DNA of 64,000 bases from Aselliscus stoliczkanus (Eukaryota > Chordata > Mammalia > Chiroptera > Hipposideridae), in the NCBI GenBank assembly GCA_033961575.1, contig CM066736.1, positions 90,007,352 through 90,071,351 of the forward strand, in the 5' to 3' direction. Positions 23,688-35,420 of the stretch are shown here, in pieces (position 1 is the first letter of the stretch; every line of letters starts with the position of its first letter). The notes beneath the pieces were generated by a model. That model saw only the letters and a program-made list of their open reading frames with translations, was not told the origin of the DNA and searched no databases. The translations under genes were made by a program, and so were the position numbers.

Positions 23688-24275
23688 ATGGCAATACATA
23701 TGCACCTATCAATAATCATTTTACATGTGAATGGGCTAAATGCTCCAATCAAAAGACAGAGAATTGCTGAGTGTATAAGAAAATAGGACACATGTATATG
23801 CTGTTTACAGATGGAATAAGATAATTCATGCAAATGGAAATGAGAAATAAAAAAGGTGGAGTACCAATACTTATTTTGGACAAAATAGACTTTAAAATGA
23901 CTACAATAAAAGACAAAGAAGGGCACTATAACCCCAATAAACATCTATGCACCCAACATAGGAACTCCTAATTACATATAACTGATTTTGACAGACATAA
24001 AGACAGAGATCAACAGTAACACTATCATAGTAGAGGACTTCAACACCCCATTGTCACCAATGGACAGACCCTTTAGACAGAAAATCAACACAGAAAGAGG
24101 GGCCTTAAATGACCTTTAGACCAGCTCGACTTAGTTGATATTTTTAGAGCATTTCACCCTGAAAAAACAGAGTACACATTCTTCTCAAGTACACATGGGA
24201 CATTTTCCAAGATAGACCAAGTTAGGCCACAAAACAAGTCTCAGTAAATTTAAGAAGATTGAAGTCATATCAAGC
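23688..24275 (+). pseudogene. L1 ORF2p N-terminal (endonuclease) remnant
   Basis: Starts at ATGGCAATACATATGC, matching the ORF2 start at 58786, and follows the apurinic-type endonuclease domain (ATTTTACATGTGAATGGGCT block, GACTTCAACACCCC block). It has stops and indels and is cut off by the internal deletion at about 24275. No reverse transcriptase is present. Confidence 0.8.
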
Positions 24276-24950
24276 AGATATAAAGGAAAAACTGATGGTT
24301 GCTTGCTGGGATGGAGTGTGGAAGAGGGAGAGGGGGAAGGTTTTGGACAGTGTAGGTGGGTGACTACAATGTTGCCTCAGGGATATGGGGGCAGTTCTGG
24401 GAATGTGATTGATAATGTTGTGAAGAGACTATTATGTTAAGAGAAATAAGTCAGTCAGAGAAAGACAAGTACCATATGATCTCACTTATATGTGGAATCT
24501 GAAAAACTGAATGAACGATCAAAGTAAACAGACTCATAGATATAGAGGAAAAACTGAGGGTTGCTAGTTGGGAGGGGGTGGGGATAAGGCAGAAGGGTAA
24601 AGGACTAGACAGAATAAATAGACAACTACAATATTGCCACAGGGATATGAAACACAGTTCCGGGAACATAATAATGTAAAATTTTGGATGGAGTAGAGGC
24701 TAGATCACTGCACTGTACACCTGAAGTTGATGTTGTATAATATTGTATGCCGAATGTAACTGAATATATAGATAGTCATAGGATGTGGAGTATACTGTGG
24801 AAGGGAGTCAAAGGAATTGTAATAGATATGTATGATATGGGGGGGAGTGGGGTGGCGAACTGGAAGAGGGGGATTGTCACTTTGGGGGGTAAAGAGTATA
24901 ACTATTGCATTGTGTTGTACACCTGAAACTAATTTAAAAAATGGAAAAAA

Positions 24951-25095
24951 ATACAAAGAAATCTTAACAGTTATCAATAAGAAAACCAACTTAATTGAAA
25001 CAATAGTCCAAAGACCTTAATAGACTCCTCACAAAAGATATATGAAATAAGTATTTGAAAAGATGTGTCACATCCTATGTAATACATATAGGTCA
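24951..25095 (+). mobile_element. Old L1 ORF2 3' sequence, continuation of the 17233-19964 copy
   Basis: TACAAAGAAATCTTAACAGT, then AATAGACTCCTCACAAAAG and a decayed ATGAAAAGATGCTCAAC-like block, continues in L1 order from the left break at 19964 (ATATGTACAAATAA). The ~5 kb between is therefore inserted DNA. Confidence 0.6.
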
Positions 25096-25999
25096 AAGGA
25101 GAAAAAAATAGTAAAAGATTTCTCAAATAGTAAACAAAAGAGAGCAGGCATAGCATATGAATATCAGTCAAAATAGACTTTAAGTTAAAAATGGTTATAG
25201 AAGACAATCATTATATAATAAGAAAAACTCATTTCACCACAAAGAATAAATAAGAGATGAAATCAAAATGAATATAGGGAAAAGTGAAAATACATGTCAA
25301 AACTTTTGGAATACAGCAATAGCATTAATAAGAGAGAAGTTTATATCATTACAGGCCTATTTTAAGAAACAAGAAAAATCTCAAATAAACAACCTAACAT
25401 TGCACCTTAAAAACTAAAGAACAAAGCCCAAAGTCAGTAGAAGAAAGAAAGTAATAAAAATGAGAGCAGAATTAAACAAAATAGAGAAAAGATAACAGAA
25501 AAAAATTATGCAATGAACAGCTGGTTTTTTGAAAAGATTAATAAAATTGACAAAACTCTGGCTAGACTCACTAAAAGAAAGAGAAAAGACTCAAACAAAA
25601 TCAAAAATGAAAAAATAACAAGTTACAATGAACACCACAGAAATACAACAACGATACAAGAACACTATGAAAAACTATATGACACCACATTTGATAATCT
25701 AGAAAAAAGGGACAAGTTCTTAGAAATATATAACTTTCTTAAACTGAATCATGAGGAATTAGAAAATCTAAATAGACAGTAAGGAACTTGAAACAGTCAT
25801 CAGAAACCTCCCCAAACCTAAAAATGCAGAACCAGATGACTTCACTAGTGAATTCTATTAATATCAAACATTTAAAGAAGATTTAATGCCTAGTCTTCTC
25901 CAATTCTTTCCAAAAATTGAAGAAGAGGCAAAACTTCTTAACTCATGTTATGAGGCCAACATTACCTTGATACAAAATCCTGGCAAGGACAACACACAG

Positions 26000-26040
<41 letters not shown>

Positions 26041-26130
26041 CACAAATTACAGAACAATATCACTGATAAATATTGATGCAAAATCCTAAACAAAATACTA
26101 CCATAAAATACAACAGTACATTAAAAAGAT
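25096..26130 (+). mobile_element. Old L1 ORF2 (left part of a split copy)
   Basis: Plus-strand ORF2 from the endonuclease end (ATCAGTCAAAATAGACTTTA) through TTTTTTGAAAAGATTAATAA and CACTAGTGAATTCTATTA to GTACATTAAAAAGATAATG. The L1 reading resumes at 29821. Partial open frame at 25513-25782. Confidence 0.8.
25991..26044. repeat. (CA)n microsatellite
   Basis: Imperfect CA array with AGA and AAA interruptions, inside old L1 ORF2. Confidence 0.95.
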
Positions 26131-27450
26131 AATGAGGATTTCCAGTAAGATGCTGTGAAAACTGCCTCCCGGGATCACACCAAAATTACAAATAATTTAT
26201 ACAACATTCAATCTCGGAAGTCCTCTGAACACTAGATGAACAGAACCTCTAAACGAAGGACTTAAAGAGGAGCCCACATCGAGTCTGGTGGGAGCAGCGG
26301 AGACGAGAGAGGGTGATCCCTGTGAGGGACACCACAGCAGTGGGGAGGCTTCTCCAGTTGGGGGAGAGACCCTCTGGCCCCACACCGAGCTCACTAGCCC
26401 AGAGTTACTTTGACGAAGAGGAGTTCCACGATAGCTGCAGTAGAAATTAGTGAGGACACCCTTTGCTCAACCCGGTGAGGCTGAGGATGGCTAGAGCACC
26501 AGTGGAGCTGGCACATAGACTTGCTCGCTGGTGAGCACCCACCTGGTACCTGGTGGAGGGAGTAGCTGGATGAGCGGGGCCCAGGACCCTGCAAGGACAG
26601 ACTGAACTGAGCACCTTCGGTGCAGGAGCTGGAGGTTTTAGGATCCACTGTTCCCCTGCTGTGGAGCTTGCACACGAGTAGTGTACAGGAGGGCACCATT
26701 TTGTCAGGGCTGGGCCCTCCCACAGAGGGTCAGGGGGCTGGGCCCTCCCACAGAGGGTCAGGTCCGGGACCACATTGGTCTGAAGAAATTGGTGCAGGAG
26801 TGCGTGTGTGCGGGCACATGCGGCCTTGGATCACCACCCTTCTCCCTGCTTGTGCTGCATAGCAAGGGAAATGCCTGGCAGGCGCACTCCAGCTCCATCA
26901 GCACAACAATCATCAAATCATAGGAATACCGGAAAGAGAAGAGAAGAATCAAGGGATTGAGAATGTATTTGAAGAAATAATGACTGAAAACTTCCCTTCC
27001 CTGGTGAAGGAAATTGACGTACAAGCCCAGGAAGTGCAGAGAGTTCCAAACAAGCTGAACCCAAACAGGCCCACACCAAGACACATCATAGTTAAAATGG
27101 CAAAGGTTAAAGACAAAGACAGAATCCTAAAAGCAGCAAGAGAAAGACAGCAGTACATACAAAGGAACTCCTATAAAACTAACAGCTGACTTCTCTACAG
27201 AAACCCTTCAGGCCAGAAATCAGTTGCATTTGTATACACCAATAATAAACTATCAGAAGAAGAAATCAGGAAATCAATCTCTTTTACAATTGCTTCAAAA
27301 ACAATAAAATATCTAGGAATCAATTTAACCAAAGAAGTAAAAGACCTGTACTCAGAAAATTATAAGACACCCAAGAGAGAAATCAAACAAGATACAAATA
27401 AATGGAAATACATACTATGTTCATGGATAGGAAGAATTAATATAGTTAAA

Positions 27451-27811
27451 ATGTCAGTACTACCTAAGGCAATATATAGATTCAATGCAATTCTAATCAA
27501 ACTACGAAGGACATTTTTCTCAGAAATAGAGCACATAATCCTAAAATTTATATGGAACCATAAAAGACCCCAAATAGCCATGGCAATCTTGAGAAATAAG
27601 AACAAAGTGGGAGGTATCATGCTACCTGACATCAAATCATACTACAAGTCTACAGTAATCAAAACAGTATGGTACTGGCTTAGAGACAGACATATTAACC
27701 AATGGAACAAAATAGAGAGCCCAGGAATAAACCCATCCATATATGGTCATTTAATCCACAACAATGGAAGGAAGAATTTACATTGGAGTAAAGATAGTCC
27801 TTTTTTAAAAA
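27451..27811 (+). pseudogene. L1 ORF2p fragment
   Basis: An open frame following the L1 ORF2 post-reverse-transcriptase region, with [32 protein letters not shown] and [15 protein letters not shown], ended by the inserted SINE. A matching ORF2 C-terminal fragment with the cysteine motif [18 protein letters not shown] lies after the SINE at 28729-29067. Confidence 0.85.
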
Positions 27812-28275
27812 AAAAAAGATTTTATTGGGGAATTGGGGGAGGGGAACAGCGTTGGGGAACCGGGGAAGGGGAACAGACAAGTTGCTGTCCTTTTGTTCTT
27901 CAGTCTAGTTGTGGAGGATATTGCTTCACTGGCCCATGTTGGTATACTCCTTGCGCTCTTCTTGAGTGAGGCAGATCAGTTGCAGTTCTCTGGACGGCCA
28001 CTCACAGCATCTCTTGGCAGCTCACACCAGCTGCCAGACGCTCATGCTGGCTGCCAGCCACTCACTGTATCCTATGGCACCCCACTGCAGCAGGGGCTGC
28101 AGCTATGCAGTCCCAGGGACTCATAGAAGCCCAGCTCCAGGTGGAGCTGTTGTTCACCATCTTAGCTGAAGAGGACAGTGTCACTGGCCCTCATATGTGG
28201 GATCTGAACAGGCGCCCTGTTGCTCAGAGCTGGCATCCCAAGGCAGCTCTTAACCAACCAGCCACTTTGCTGGAC
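27809..28275 (-). mobile_element. Long tRNA-derived SINE (T+ style tail)
   Basis: Minus strand: tRNA-like head ending at 28275, a GGGCCAGTGACACTGTCC block, a ~300-bp body, and a 3' end CCCCAATAAAATC followed by T11 and then A6. AATAAA followed by a T-run is the layout of T+ class SINEs, with a polyadenylation signal plus a pol III terminator. Imperfect target duplication in L1 ORF2: AGATAGTCCTTTTTTAA near 27793 and AGGATAGTCTTTTTAA near 28277. Confidence 0.9.
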
Positions 28276-29820
28276 TAGGATAGTCTTTTTAATAAATGGT
28301 GCTGGTAAAATTGGACTGACACGTGCAAAAAAAATGAAAATGAACCACCTACTTACATCATGTATGACAACAAACTCAAAATGGGTTAAAGACTTAAATG
28401 TAAGACCTGAAACCATAAAACTCCTAGAAGAAAACATAGCGAGTAATATTTTTACTGATATATCCCCTCAGGCAAGGGAAATAAAAGAAAAAATGAACAT
28501 ATGGGATTACATCAAACTTAAAAGTTTTTTCACAGCAAAGGAAATCATCAATTAAACAAAAAGGCAGCCTACTGAATGGGAGAAGATATTTGCCAACGAT
28601 ATATCTGATAAGGGGTTAATATCCAAAATTTATAAAACACTCATGCAACTCAACCAAAAAAACCAAACAACCCAATTAAAAAATGGGCAGAGGATATAAA
28701 GAGACATTTCTCTAAAGAGGACATATAGATGGCCAACAGGCATATGAAAAAATGTTCAACGTCACTAATCATCAGAGAAATGCAAATAAAAACCACAATG
28801 AGATACCACCTCACTCCAGTCAGAATGGCTATCATCAATAAATCAACAAAGAACAAGTGTTGGCGAGGTTGTGGAGAAAAGGGAACCCTGGTACACTGTT
28901 GGTGGGACTGCAAATTGGTGCAGCCACTATGGAAATCAGTATGCAGGTATCTCAAAAAACTGGAAATGGAACTACCGTGTGACCCAGCAATTCCACTGTT
29001 GGATATCTACCCAGAGGAATCCAAGATGCTAATTCAAAAAAAACATATGCACCCCTATGTTTATTGAAGCACTATTTACAATAGCCAAGACTTGGAAACA
29101 ACCGAAATGCCCATCGGTAGATGACTGGATTAAGAAACTGTGGTACATTTATACAATGGAATATTACTCAGCTATAAAGAAGAATGAATTGTACCATTTA
29201 CAACGATATGGATGGATCTAGAGACTATTATGTTAATTGAAATAAGTCAGTCGGAGAAAGACAAATACTATATGTCTCACTTATATGTGGAATCTGAAAA
29301 ACTAAATGAATGAGCAAAGTAAACAGAAATGGTCTCATGGATATAATGGAGGAAAAACTGATGGTTGCTAGTTGGGAGAGCGGTGGAGGATGAGGGAGAA
29401 TGGGAAGGGATCAGACAGCATAGATGGGTAACTGCAATATTGCCACAGCGATATGAAGGACAGTTCGGGGAATATAATGAATAATATTGTAAATATTTTG
29501 TGGGGTGTCAGACAGTCACGTCTTGTTGGGGAGACCAGTTCATGGATGGAATGGAGGCTTATTTACTGCACTGTATACATGGAGCTGATGTGGTGTAATA
29601 TTGTATGCCAACTGTGGTTGAATGTGTATATGATCATGGGATGTGAGTATAGTGTGAAGTGGGGTCAAGGGAATTGTAATAGATATGTATGATATGGGGG
29701 GGAGTGGGGTGGTGAATTGGGGGAGGGTGGTTGTTACTTTGAGGGGTAAAAAGTGTAACTATTGCACTGCATTGTACACCTGAAACTAATTTTTTTTAAA
29801 TGTTTATTTCATAATAAAAG

Positions 29821-32265
29821 GATTAAAAACAAGATAAAGTAGAGTTGATGAAGTAGAGTTGATTCCTGGGGCAAAATATGGTTCACTTTGCAAATGGATC
29901 AATGTGATATACCACATTAAAAAATAAAGGATAAAAATCATATGATCATATCAGTGGATGCAGAAAAAGCATTTGATAAAATACAACATCCATTTATGAT
30001 TAAAACACTCGATAAAATAAGTATAGAAGGAAAGCACCTTAACATAATAAAGGCCACATATGACAAACCCTCAGCTAATATCGTACTCAATGGTGAAAAA
30101 AGTGAAAGCCTTTCCTCTAAGATCAGTAACACGACAAGAATTCCCACTGTCATCACTGTTATTCAACATAGTACTGGAAATCCTAGCCAGAGACACCAGG
30201 CAAGAGAAAGAAATAAAAGGCATCCAAATTTGGAATGAAGAAGACAAATTGTCTCTTTTTGCAGATAACATGATTCTTTATACAGAAAACTCTAAAGACT
30301 CCACCAAAAAACTATTAAAAAATAAACAAATACAGTAAAGTTGCAGGATATAGAATCAATGTTCTAAAATCCATTGTGTCCCTATATATTAACAATGAAA
30401 TTTCAGGGAAAAAAAAAAAAGAAAACAATTCCATTTGTAATTGCAGCAAAAACATAAAATACCTAGGAATAATCTTAATAAAGGATGTGAAAGACCTATT
30501 CACTGAAGCTACAAGGCATTATTAAAATAAACTGAAGAAAACACGAAGAAATGGACCGATATTCCAGTTTATGGGTTGGAAGAAACAACGTAGTTAAAAT
30601 GACCATATTACCTAAAACAATATGCAGATTTAATGCAATCCCTATTAAAATCCCAATGGCCTATTTCAAAGAAACAGAACAAAAATGAAATCATCAAGTT
30701 TGTATGGAAATACAAAAGACCCAGAATAGCTAAAGCAATCCTGATTAAAAAACAAACAAACAAACAAACAAAAACCAAAGCCCTGGAAGTATCACACTCC
30801 CTGAATCAAATTATACCACAAAGCTACAATAATCAAAACAGTATGGTATTGGCAGAACAATGCACACAGACCAATGGACCACAACTGAGAGACCGGAAAT
30901 ATATCTATATGTATATGGGCATGTGATTTTCAACAAAAGAGCAAAAAAACATACAATGGAGAGAAGAAAGCCTCTTCATAAATAGTGCTAGCAAAACTGG
31001 AAAGCAAAATGGAAAAAAATGAAACCAGACTGTCACTTATCACTATACACAGAAATTAACTCAAAGTGATCAAAGACCTAAATATAAGACCTGAAACAAT
31101 AAAATATTAGTACATATTAGAAAGAATAGATGCTAAACTTATGGACCTTGGTCTTAGAGGATTATATGAATTTAATGCCAAAGTCTAGGGAAGTAAAAGC
31201 AAAAATAAATGACTGAAACTACACCAAACTTAAAACCTTCTGCACAGCAAAAATAACCATCAACAAAACAAAATGACAACCAACTTAATGGGAGAAGATA
31301 TTTGCAAATAATACCTCTGATAAGGGGCTAATATCCAAAATATATTTAGAACTCATACATCTCAACAACAAAAACTCCAGTTAAAAAATGGACAAAGGTT
31401 CCAAACAGACACTTTTGCCAAGAAGACATACAAACTACCAACACATATGAAAAGATGCCCAACTTCACTAGCTATTAGGGAAATGCAAATAAAAAATACA
31501 ATGGGATACCACCTCACATCTGTTAGAATGGCTATATCAACAACACAAGAAATAACAAGGATTGAAAGTGATGTAGAGGAAAGGGAAGCCTCACATACTG
31601 CTGGTGCAACCACTATGGAAAACAGAATGGAGTTTCCTCAAAAAATTAAAAATAGTGCTATATATAACCCAGGAGGCTTCCTCTGGGTATTTGCCTGAAA
31701 ACAATTGAAAATATTTTTTCATAAAGATATACGTACCCCTATGTTCATTGCAGCATTATTCAAGACATGGAAACAACCTAAGTGTCCATCAATGGATGGC
31801 TGGATAAAGGAGATGTGGTACATATATCCAATGGAATACTATTCAGCCGTAAGAAAGATGAAATACTGCCATTTGCAACAATATAGATGGATCTTGAGAG
31901 TTTCATGATAAGTGAAATAAATCAGATGGAAAAGGACAAGGTCTATATGATTTCACTCATATGTGGGATATAAAACAGAAAGCAACAAATAAACAAACAA
32001 GACAAACAACAAAAACAACAAATGAACAAACAAACAAAAAACTATACACACAGACAACAGTATTGTGGTTACCAGAGCCGAAGGGGGATGAGAGCAAGTT
32101 GAAGAAAGTAAAGGGGATCAAATATATGGTGACAGAAAAAGACTAGATTTTGGGTGGTGAGCTCACAATGCAATATACAGTTGATGTGTCATAGAATTAT
32201 ACACTTGAAACTTGTATAACCTTATTAATGTATGTCACCCCAATAAATTTAATTAAAAATTCCAA
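29821..32265 (+). mobile_element. Old L1 ORF2 and 3'UTR (right part of a split copy)
   Basis: Continues the copy at 25096-26130: TTGATTCCTGGGGCAAAAT, ATATGATCATATCAGTGGAT (reverse transcriptase), LSLFADNM in place of FADD, then the C-terminal region and 3'UTR to ATGTCACCCCAATAAATTTA at about 32250. Many frameshifts. Contains an AAAC/ACAAAC-rich stretch at 30749-30770. Confidence 0.85.
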
Positions 32266-32339
32266 ACAAGAAAAGAAAAACAGAAATGAAAACAAAGGAA
32301 AGGGAAAAGAAAATATCAAGTGTTGACTAAAAGAGAATT

Positions 32340-32995
32340 TTTGAACCGTGGTGGAGTGCTAATGGGGAAGTAAAATAGTCCAGTTATTGTAAAAACAATA
32401 TGGCAATTTCTCAAAAATTAAAATAGAATTACCATATGATCCAGCAATTTCACTTCTGGATTTATATCACACACAACCCCCCCCCCAAAATGAAAGTAGG
32501 GACAAGAATATATATATGTGCATCTATATTCATATTAGTATTATTGTCAAGAGTCAAAAGGTGGAAGCAAGTGTCCATCCATAGATGAATAAACAAAATG
32601 TTTTCCATACATACAAAGAAATATTATTCAATCTTAAAAAGGGAGGAATTTTGGTAAATGCTACAACATAGATAAACTTTAGGGACATTATGCTAATTAA
32701 AATAAGCCAACCACAAAAGGACAAATATTGTATGATTTCACATATTTTGAAGAATGTAGATTAGTCAAATTCATAGAGACAGTAAATAGAATGGTGGTGA
32801 CCAGGGACAGTGTGGAGGGGAAACCAGAGGCAGAATTTCAGATTAGGAAGATGAAAAATATTCTGGAGACGGATGGTGGTGATGATTGCACAATAGTGAC
32901 AATATGCTTAGTGTCACTGAACTTTACAATTAAAAATGATTAAAATGGTAAATTTTATGCTATGTATATTCTACCATGATAAATCAAAGAATAAA
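32340..32995 (+). mobile_element. Old L1M ORF2 end and 3'UTR
   Basis: CCATATGATCCAGCAATTTC, AGAGTCAAAAGGTGGAAGC, CAAGTGTCCATCCATAG, ATTGTATGATTTCACATA, GGAGACGGATGGTGGTGATG, and an end with AAATTTTATGCTATGTATAT. This is a different, older subfamily from the L1 that ends at 32265. Confidence 0.85.
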
Positions 32996-32999
32996 AAAT

Positions 33000-35420
33000 C
33001 TGAGAAGACAATGAATTTAACAAATTTATGTAGTTGGTACAGAGCACCCAGAATGAAGGGCTATTATTCATAGAAACATGGTATTTGTGTGTGAAACAGC
33101 AGGGAGATACAGGAAATCCAAGAAGTGTGGTAAAGGAGGTCATGATCACAGTTTGGAGATTGTATGCTTTGCAAAGTTATGCAACAGAAAGTACTTTAAA
33201 TCTTCTAAGACTCCTGGATGAGTATAATTGAAGTAGTAGTAAATAAGGCAAGATAACTTCATAAGAACAACTGATAATTTAATAATGTAGGAAATCAGGA
33301 ACTTTCTTCTTTTACACAAAGATGATAAAAATATTTTATAGTCTGTACCAACTCTAGTCAAATAAGTTGCTGTCTCAAATACCTTTATGAGTATCTGTCC
33401 TTGGATCCATGAAAAAGAGTATCTTGATACCTTGATGTATTAGTACTTTTTTTTTTCTGGCTTTGAGTATGAGTGTATAAAGGGGAAGCATGGGCATCAG
33501 AAATATTTTGTCCTGGTTTTAGAGAAGAATAATGCCAAACATGACCACAGTGCAACAGTGCACTCATTTGAAGATGCTGAGTACTAGTTGTGTGTATATG
33601 TGTGTATATATTTTGGTAGTAATGCCTATCTCTGCCTTTTTGTGTATTTCTCTTATGTCTGCTTCTCTTGTACTCCCTCCTTCCTGAAGCAGAATTTCAT
33701 CCTTTTCCAAGGAGAATTTGAGATCATAGTCCTAAAGCCTATGTCCAGGAGGTGATTATGATTTAGGCTTATTTTCAGGGCTGTCCCTCCAGAGACTGAA
33801 GGCCAGAAATTTCAACTCTTTTCTCTGAGGTAGGTATAACAGGAACTTGATAGTTCACATTCCTGCTGGAGAAAGGTTATATGTTGACTAAGAAATCTAA
33901 GTGAAACTTAAGCAGAATCTTTTTTGTTCCTAGGTAAGGGAGAAGACTTGATTGGATTTTCATGAGGAAATATTGTGCATTCCCCATGACTCTGCTCATA
34001 GACTTCTGACCAAGTGTGAGGTTTTTGATGACAATTTCTGATAATCAGTCATCAATGACTAGGTAATATGAAGATTATTTTACTATTTAGTAATTCCTGT
34101 TCTGTCTGATGACTGCAAGACAATGAAGATACTGGCATTTCAGTAGAAAAACTCAAGTTAGGAAAGGACCTTAGGCTCAAAAAATAGACACCAAAGGAGG
34201 CAACAGGGAGCTAAGAATTCTGGAAGAAAGACTGTCAGAGGGCCTCTGATTAGCCAGTTTGTCAGTATCCTTAAAGATCTTCAAGAAGATATATTTATTG
34301 CAATATAGGGACTTTCACTTTCTCCAGTTACCCTAAGTTTAAACAGGGGCTGGGGTTTTTTATATCATTGTTTCCTTCATTCCCTTCTCCCTATTTTCCA
34401 TCCAAGCTTTCATGTTTCTTTCCTCTTTCTTTTCTTTCCTCATGCCTTATTGCTTCCCTCAAGTTTTTCTTTTCTTTCTTCGTTTAATCTGTTTTTTCTT
34501 GTGTTAAAAATGAATTAATCAGAGGATGAGAAAAGATCCTCTGGCTATTGCTAAGGATAAGGTAAGGTGAAAACTTTAATTATCCCTGACCTGGGAGAGC
34601 TAGGTCCATAATCAGTTCTTCCTTCAAACACTTTCAAATTCTCTGACTACTTTCTCTCTCTTGGATGTTCTCCTTGCATACAAAAACAAGGCAAAAACCT
34701 CAAGTTCTCTTTTTGCCTTTATGCTCTACTATACTGTAAATAACAAAGGAATCCACACTGCTCTAATAGGAAATGTTCTTGGTCTAAACTTGTTCTCTAC
34801 TTGTCAAATGCCTTTCCCTGTCTCAGTTTAAGATTTACTTCATGGTGTTTATCTACTGAATGTTTTAGTGAGAAATACCAGTTCATTCAGGAGATGACTT
34901 TTTAATTTGAATTCATGTGAAAATGAAGCATAATGAAGACATTTGGCATATAATGTATCATTACATGTGTACAGCTTTTAAATCTCTGTGGCAGTGTGTA
35001 GGTATCTACTCATCTTTGTCTGTCTTTGCCTTACTCATTTGTTATGTTTATTTCCTCAACATTCTCAATTTGGGAGGTCATTACATTTTATATTAATCCA
35101 GATCCATGATTAATCCAGATGTATGAGAAAAAGTACAAGAATATATATTTTGGTTCAGAACTGAAGAGGATATTATATTATCTCTCAGTATTGACTATGC
35201 TATTAATTGATCTTTCCCTTGGATTCAGTTGTGTCCAGTATCAGGAATCTTTCTTTTGGTTTCTCCAGTATAAGAAAACACTTAAGAAACAATATCACTG
35301 CCCTTTCATTGCACTGTAAAAAACCAAAAAGTAATAATTTAAAACTATTCTTGTGCTTGTTTTTTTTTTCTTTCTTTCTAGTAATGGAGCACATCTTCTC
35401 CTATTCCAGCCAAATCCAGA
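33000..35420. other. Unassigned DNA upstream of an OR pseudogene
   Basis: About 2.4 kb with no recognised repeat or gene apart from short T/C-rich stretches around 34380-34500. Presumably once held noncoding exons of the OR at 35421. Confidence 0.45.

Larger units (their letters stand above)
21657..24950 (+). mobile_element. L1 with 5'UTR, ORF1, partial ORF2 and 3'UTR; large internal deletion
   Basis: Begins with the L1 5'UTR (AAATGGCACAATAGACAGAC, CTGCCTCCCAGGATCACACC), continues through ORF1 and the first ~590 bp of ORF2. At about 24275 it jumps from the endonuclease region (GAAGTCATATCAAGC) straight to the 3'UTR (GGAAAAACTGATGGTTGC). Near 24423 the sequence steps back to the end of ORF2 (GACTATTATGTTAAG) and reads through the whole 3'UTR again, so about 150 bp of 3'UTR is present twice. 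It ends in an A-rich tail near 24950. It contains no reverse transcriptase domain. Confidence 0.88.
26135..29815 (+). mobile_element. Younger L1 with two internal deletions, nested in an older L1
   Basis: 5'UTR (26135-26895, starting AGGATTTCCAGTAAGATGC), then a jump to the ORF1 second half (26905-27215). A further jump at about 27216 leads to the ORF2 thumb region (AATCAGTTGCATTTGTATAC). ORF2 then runs to its end, followed by the 3'UTR to CACCTGAAACTAATTTTTTT near 29793. A long SINE interrupts it at 27809-28275. The flanks read as one older L1 across the insertion, with ATTAAAAAGATAA (left) and ATTAAAAACAAGATAA (right) as an imperfect target duplication. Endonuclease and most of the reverse transcriptase are absent. 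Confidence 0.88.

Noticed and set aside
26890..27216. Spliced L1 RNA as the cause of internal deletions
   Set aside because: Junctions lack a convincing GT donor and AG acceptor; one shows CAGAA microhomology instead.
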